This document shows, one piece after another, positions 63,376 to 64,000 of a DNA stretch of 64,000 bases; position 1 is the first letter of the stretch, and the number at the start of each line of letters is the position of its first letter. The position numbers were made by a program, and so were the translations under genes. The notes below the pieces were generated by a model that had not been told where the DNA came from, searched no databases, and saw nothing but the letters and a program-made list of their open reading frames with translations. The DNA comes from Thaumasiovibrio subtropicus (GTDB taxonomy: Bacteria > Pseudomonadota > Gammaproteobacteria > Enterobacterales > Vibrionaceae), in NCBI RefSeq assembly GCF_019703835.1, contig NZ_AP023054.1, positions 930,001-994,000 on the forward strand. Reading direction: 5' to 3'.

Positions 63376-64000
63376 TACTTCTCTCCGATGACGGTAACAC
63401 TTGAACCATTGACCAGTAGATGTTGTCCGCGGACAACAACCCGTTCACCTGCGATAAGGCCGTGTAAGATTTCTACGCGATCAATGCTCTGTAATCCGAG
63501 CTGTATGTCACGTCGTTCAGCGATCTGCGTGTGCGGGTCTATGACATAAACAAAAGGTTTACCGTTTCGGAAGGAAAGGGCATGAAGTGGCAAAGAAATG
63601 GCGTCTGCTAAGGTGCTAGTTTCAATCCAAGCGCGAACGAACTGACCTTCTTTGAGGGAGGTTTGTTCTTGCTTGACGCGCACTTTTACGGTCTGGGTGC
63701 GGCGTTGCAAGTTAATCGCAGGACTTACCGACCACACAGTGCCCTGAGTAACGTCAAGACCGAGTCGTTGCTTTCGCTCTGCCGCATAGAGACGTTCATC
63801 CTCACTAGCAAGGTAGACAGTCAGGCCCTCTTTCAGTTGCTCTGCTTCTTTGACGTTGATTTCGAGTTGGATCTCTAGTTGAGAGTCGTCGACGATAACA
63901 ATGGCTGATGCTGCTTCTCGTTCCTTATCGCTGCTACTGCTAATTGGTGGATAGTAGTGGTTATTTTCTGAAATGTTCATCGCCGTAATGACGCCGTCAA
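63375..64000 (-). CDS. RND periplasmic adaptor (membrane fusion protein), cut by the window edge
   Basis: About 208 residues visible; the gene continues past 64000. The frame is open upstream of the first ATG (63980), reading DGVITAMNISENNHYYPP, which is the lipoyl/barrel-sandwich motif of adaptors, so that ATG is not the start. It continues into the beta-barrel (LEIQLEINVKEAEQLKEGLTVYL) and the membrane-proximal domain (PFVYVIDPHTQIAERRDIQLGLQSIDRVEILHGLIAGERVVVRGQHLLVNGSSV). Stop overlaps the pump start by one base (TAATG). Confidence 0.9.
   Translation of the reverse strand, partial: DGVITAMNISENNHYYPPISSSSDKEREAASAIVIVDDSQLEIQLEINVKEAEQLKEGLTVYLASEDERLYAAERKQRLGLDVTQGTVWSVSPAINLQRRTQTVKVRVKQEQTSLKEGQFVRAWIETSTLADAISLPLHALSFRNGKPFVYVIDPHTQIAERRDIQLGLQSIDRVEILHGLIAGERVVVRGQHLLVNGSSVTVIGEK

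Noticed and set aside
1..64000. CRISPR arrays, tRNA or rRNA genes, prophage or transposase genes
   Set aside because: Looked for direct-repeat arrays, RNA gene landmarks and transposase motifs; none was recognised.

Overview
The window is a 64 kb piece of gammaproteobacterial chromosome, most likely the large chromosome of a member of the Vibrionaceae. The evidence is the run cheB-parC-parP-cheW-DUF2802 followed by a complete ccm operon (an arrangement I associate with Vibrio), separate ccmH and ccmI genes, and blocks that keep the E. coli order around fadL-fadI-fadJ, copA/cueR to ybbP and ackA-pta-yfbV. I cannot name the genus. No tRNA, rRNA, CRISPR array, transposase or prophage gene was seen.

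Region by region: 1-4.35 kb is the end of a chemotaxis operon (cheB cut by the window edge, the polar-positioning pair parC/parP, cheW, a DUF2802 protein). Its terminator lies inside the 3' end of a convergent orphan pair of flagellar-export-like genes (4.3-5.4 kb). 5.8-12.7 kb is the overlapping ccmABCDEFGHI operon for cytochrome c maturation, followed by mlaA. 13.6-14.8 kb holds a LysR regulator divergent from a small DUF2798 membrane protein. 14.9-21.7 kb is a fatty-acid block: fadL, an ECF sigma factor with a DUF3379 protein, and fadI-fadJ. Good FadR-like operators precede both fadL and fadI, and an orphan terminator upstream of fadI suggests a small RNA. 21.7-23.8 kb holds two paralogous ~60-residue proteins, a histidine-phosphatase gene interrupted by an in-frame TGA, and a HAD-IB phosphatase. 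23.8-29.1 kb is a metal/oxidative-stress block: sodA-DUF2753 and sitABCD, each behind a Fur-type box, with a DUF1499 lipoprotein between. 29.2-42.5 kb corresponds to the E. coli ybaP-copA-cueR-ybbJ-qmcA-cnoX-ybbO-tesA-ybbA-ybbP neighbourhood, with a kinase-like gene and a 264-bp terminal-inverted-repeat element inserted. 42.5-48.1 kb carries more copies of that element, yfcH, a four-gene operon of two DUF1538 membrane proteins with a P-II-like and a CBS-domain protein, yfcE, a Rdx/SelW-like protein and a TauE/SafE permease. 48.1-55.1 kb is a chaperone-usher fimbrial cluster with two chaperones and a divergent VpsT/CsgD-like LuxR regulator. 55.3-59.5 kb is pta, ackA and yfbV. 59.6-64 kb is a TetR gene behind an RND efflux pump and its (partial) adaptor.

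The most unusual items are the DUF1538/P-II-like/CBS operon (a possible nucleotide- or metabolite-gated transport system), the MITE-like repeat family, a 21-residue membrane protein with its own terminator, the paralogous small proteins after fadJ, the orphan-terminator sRNA candidate, and the strong GAAA-capped hairpin between the major fimbrial subunit gene and its chaperone. All calls come from reading the sequence; no database search was run.
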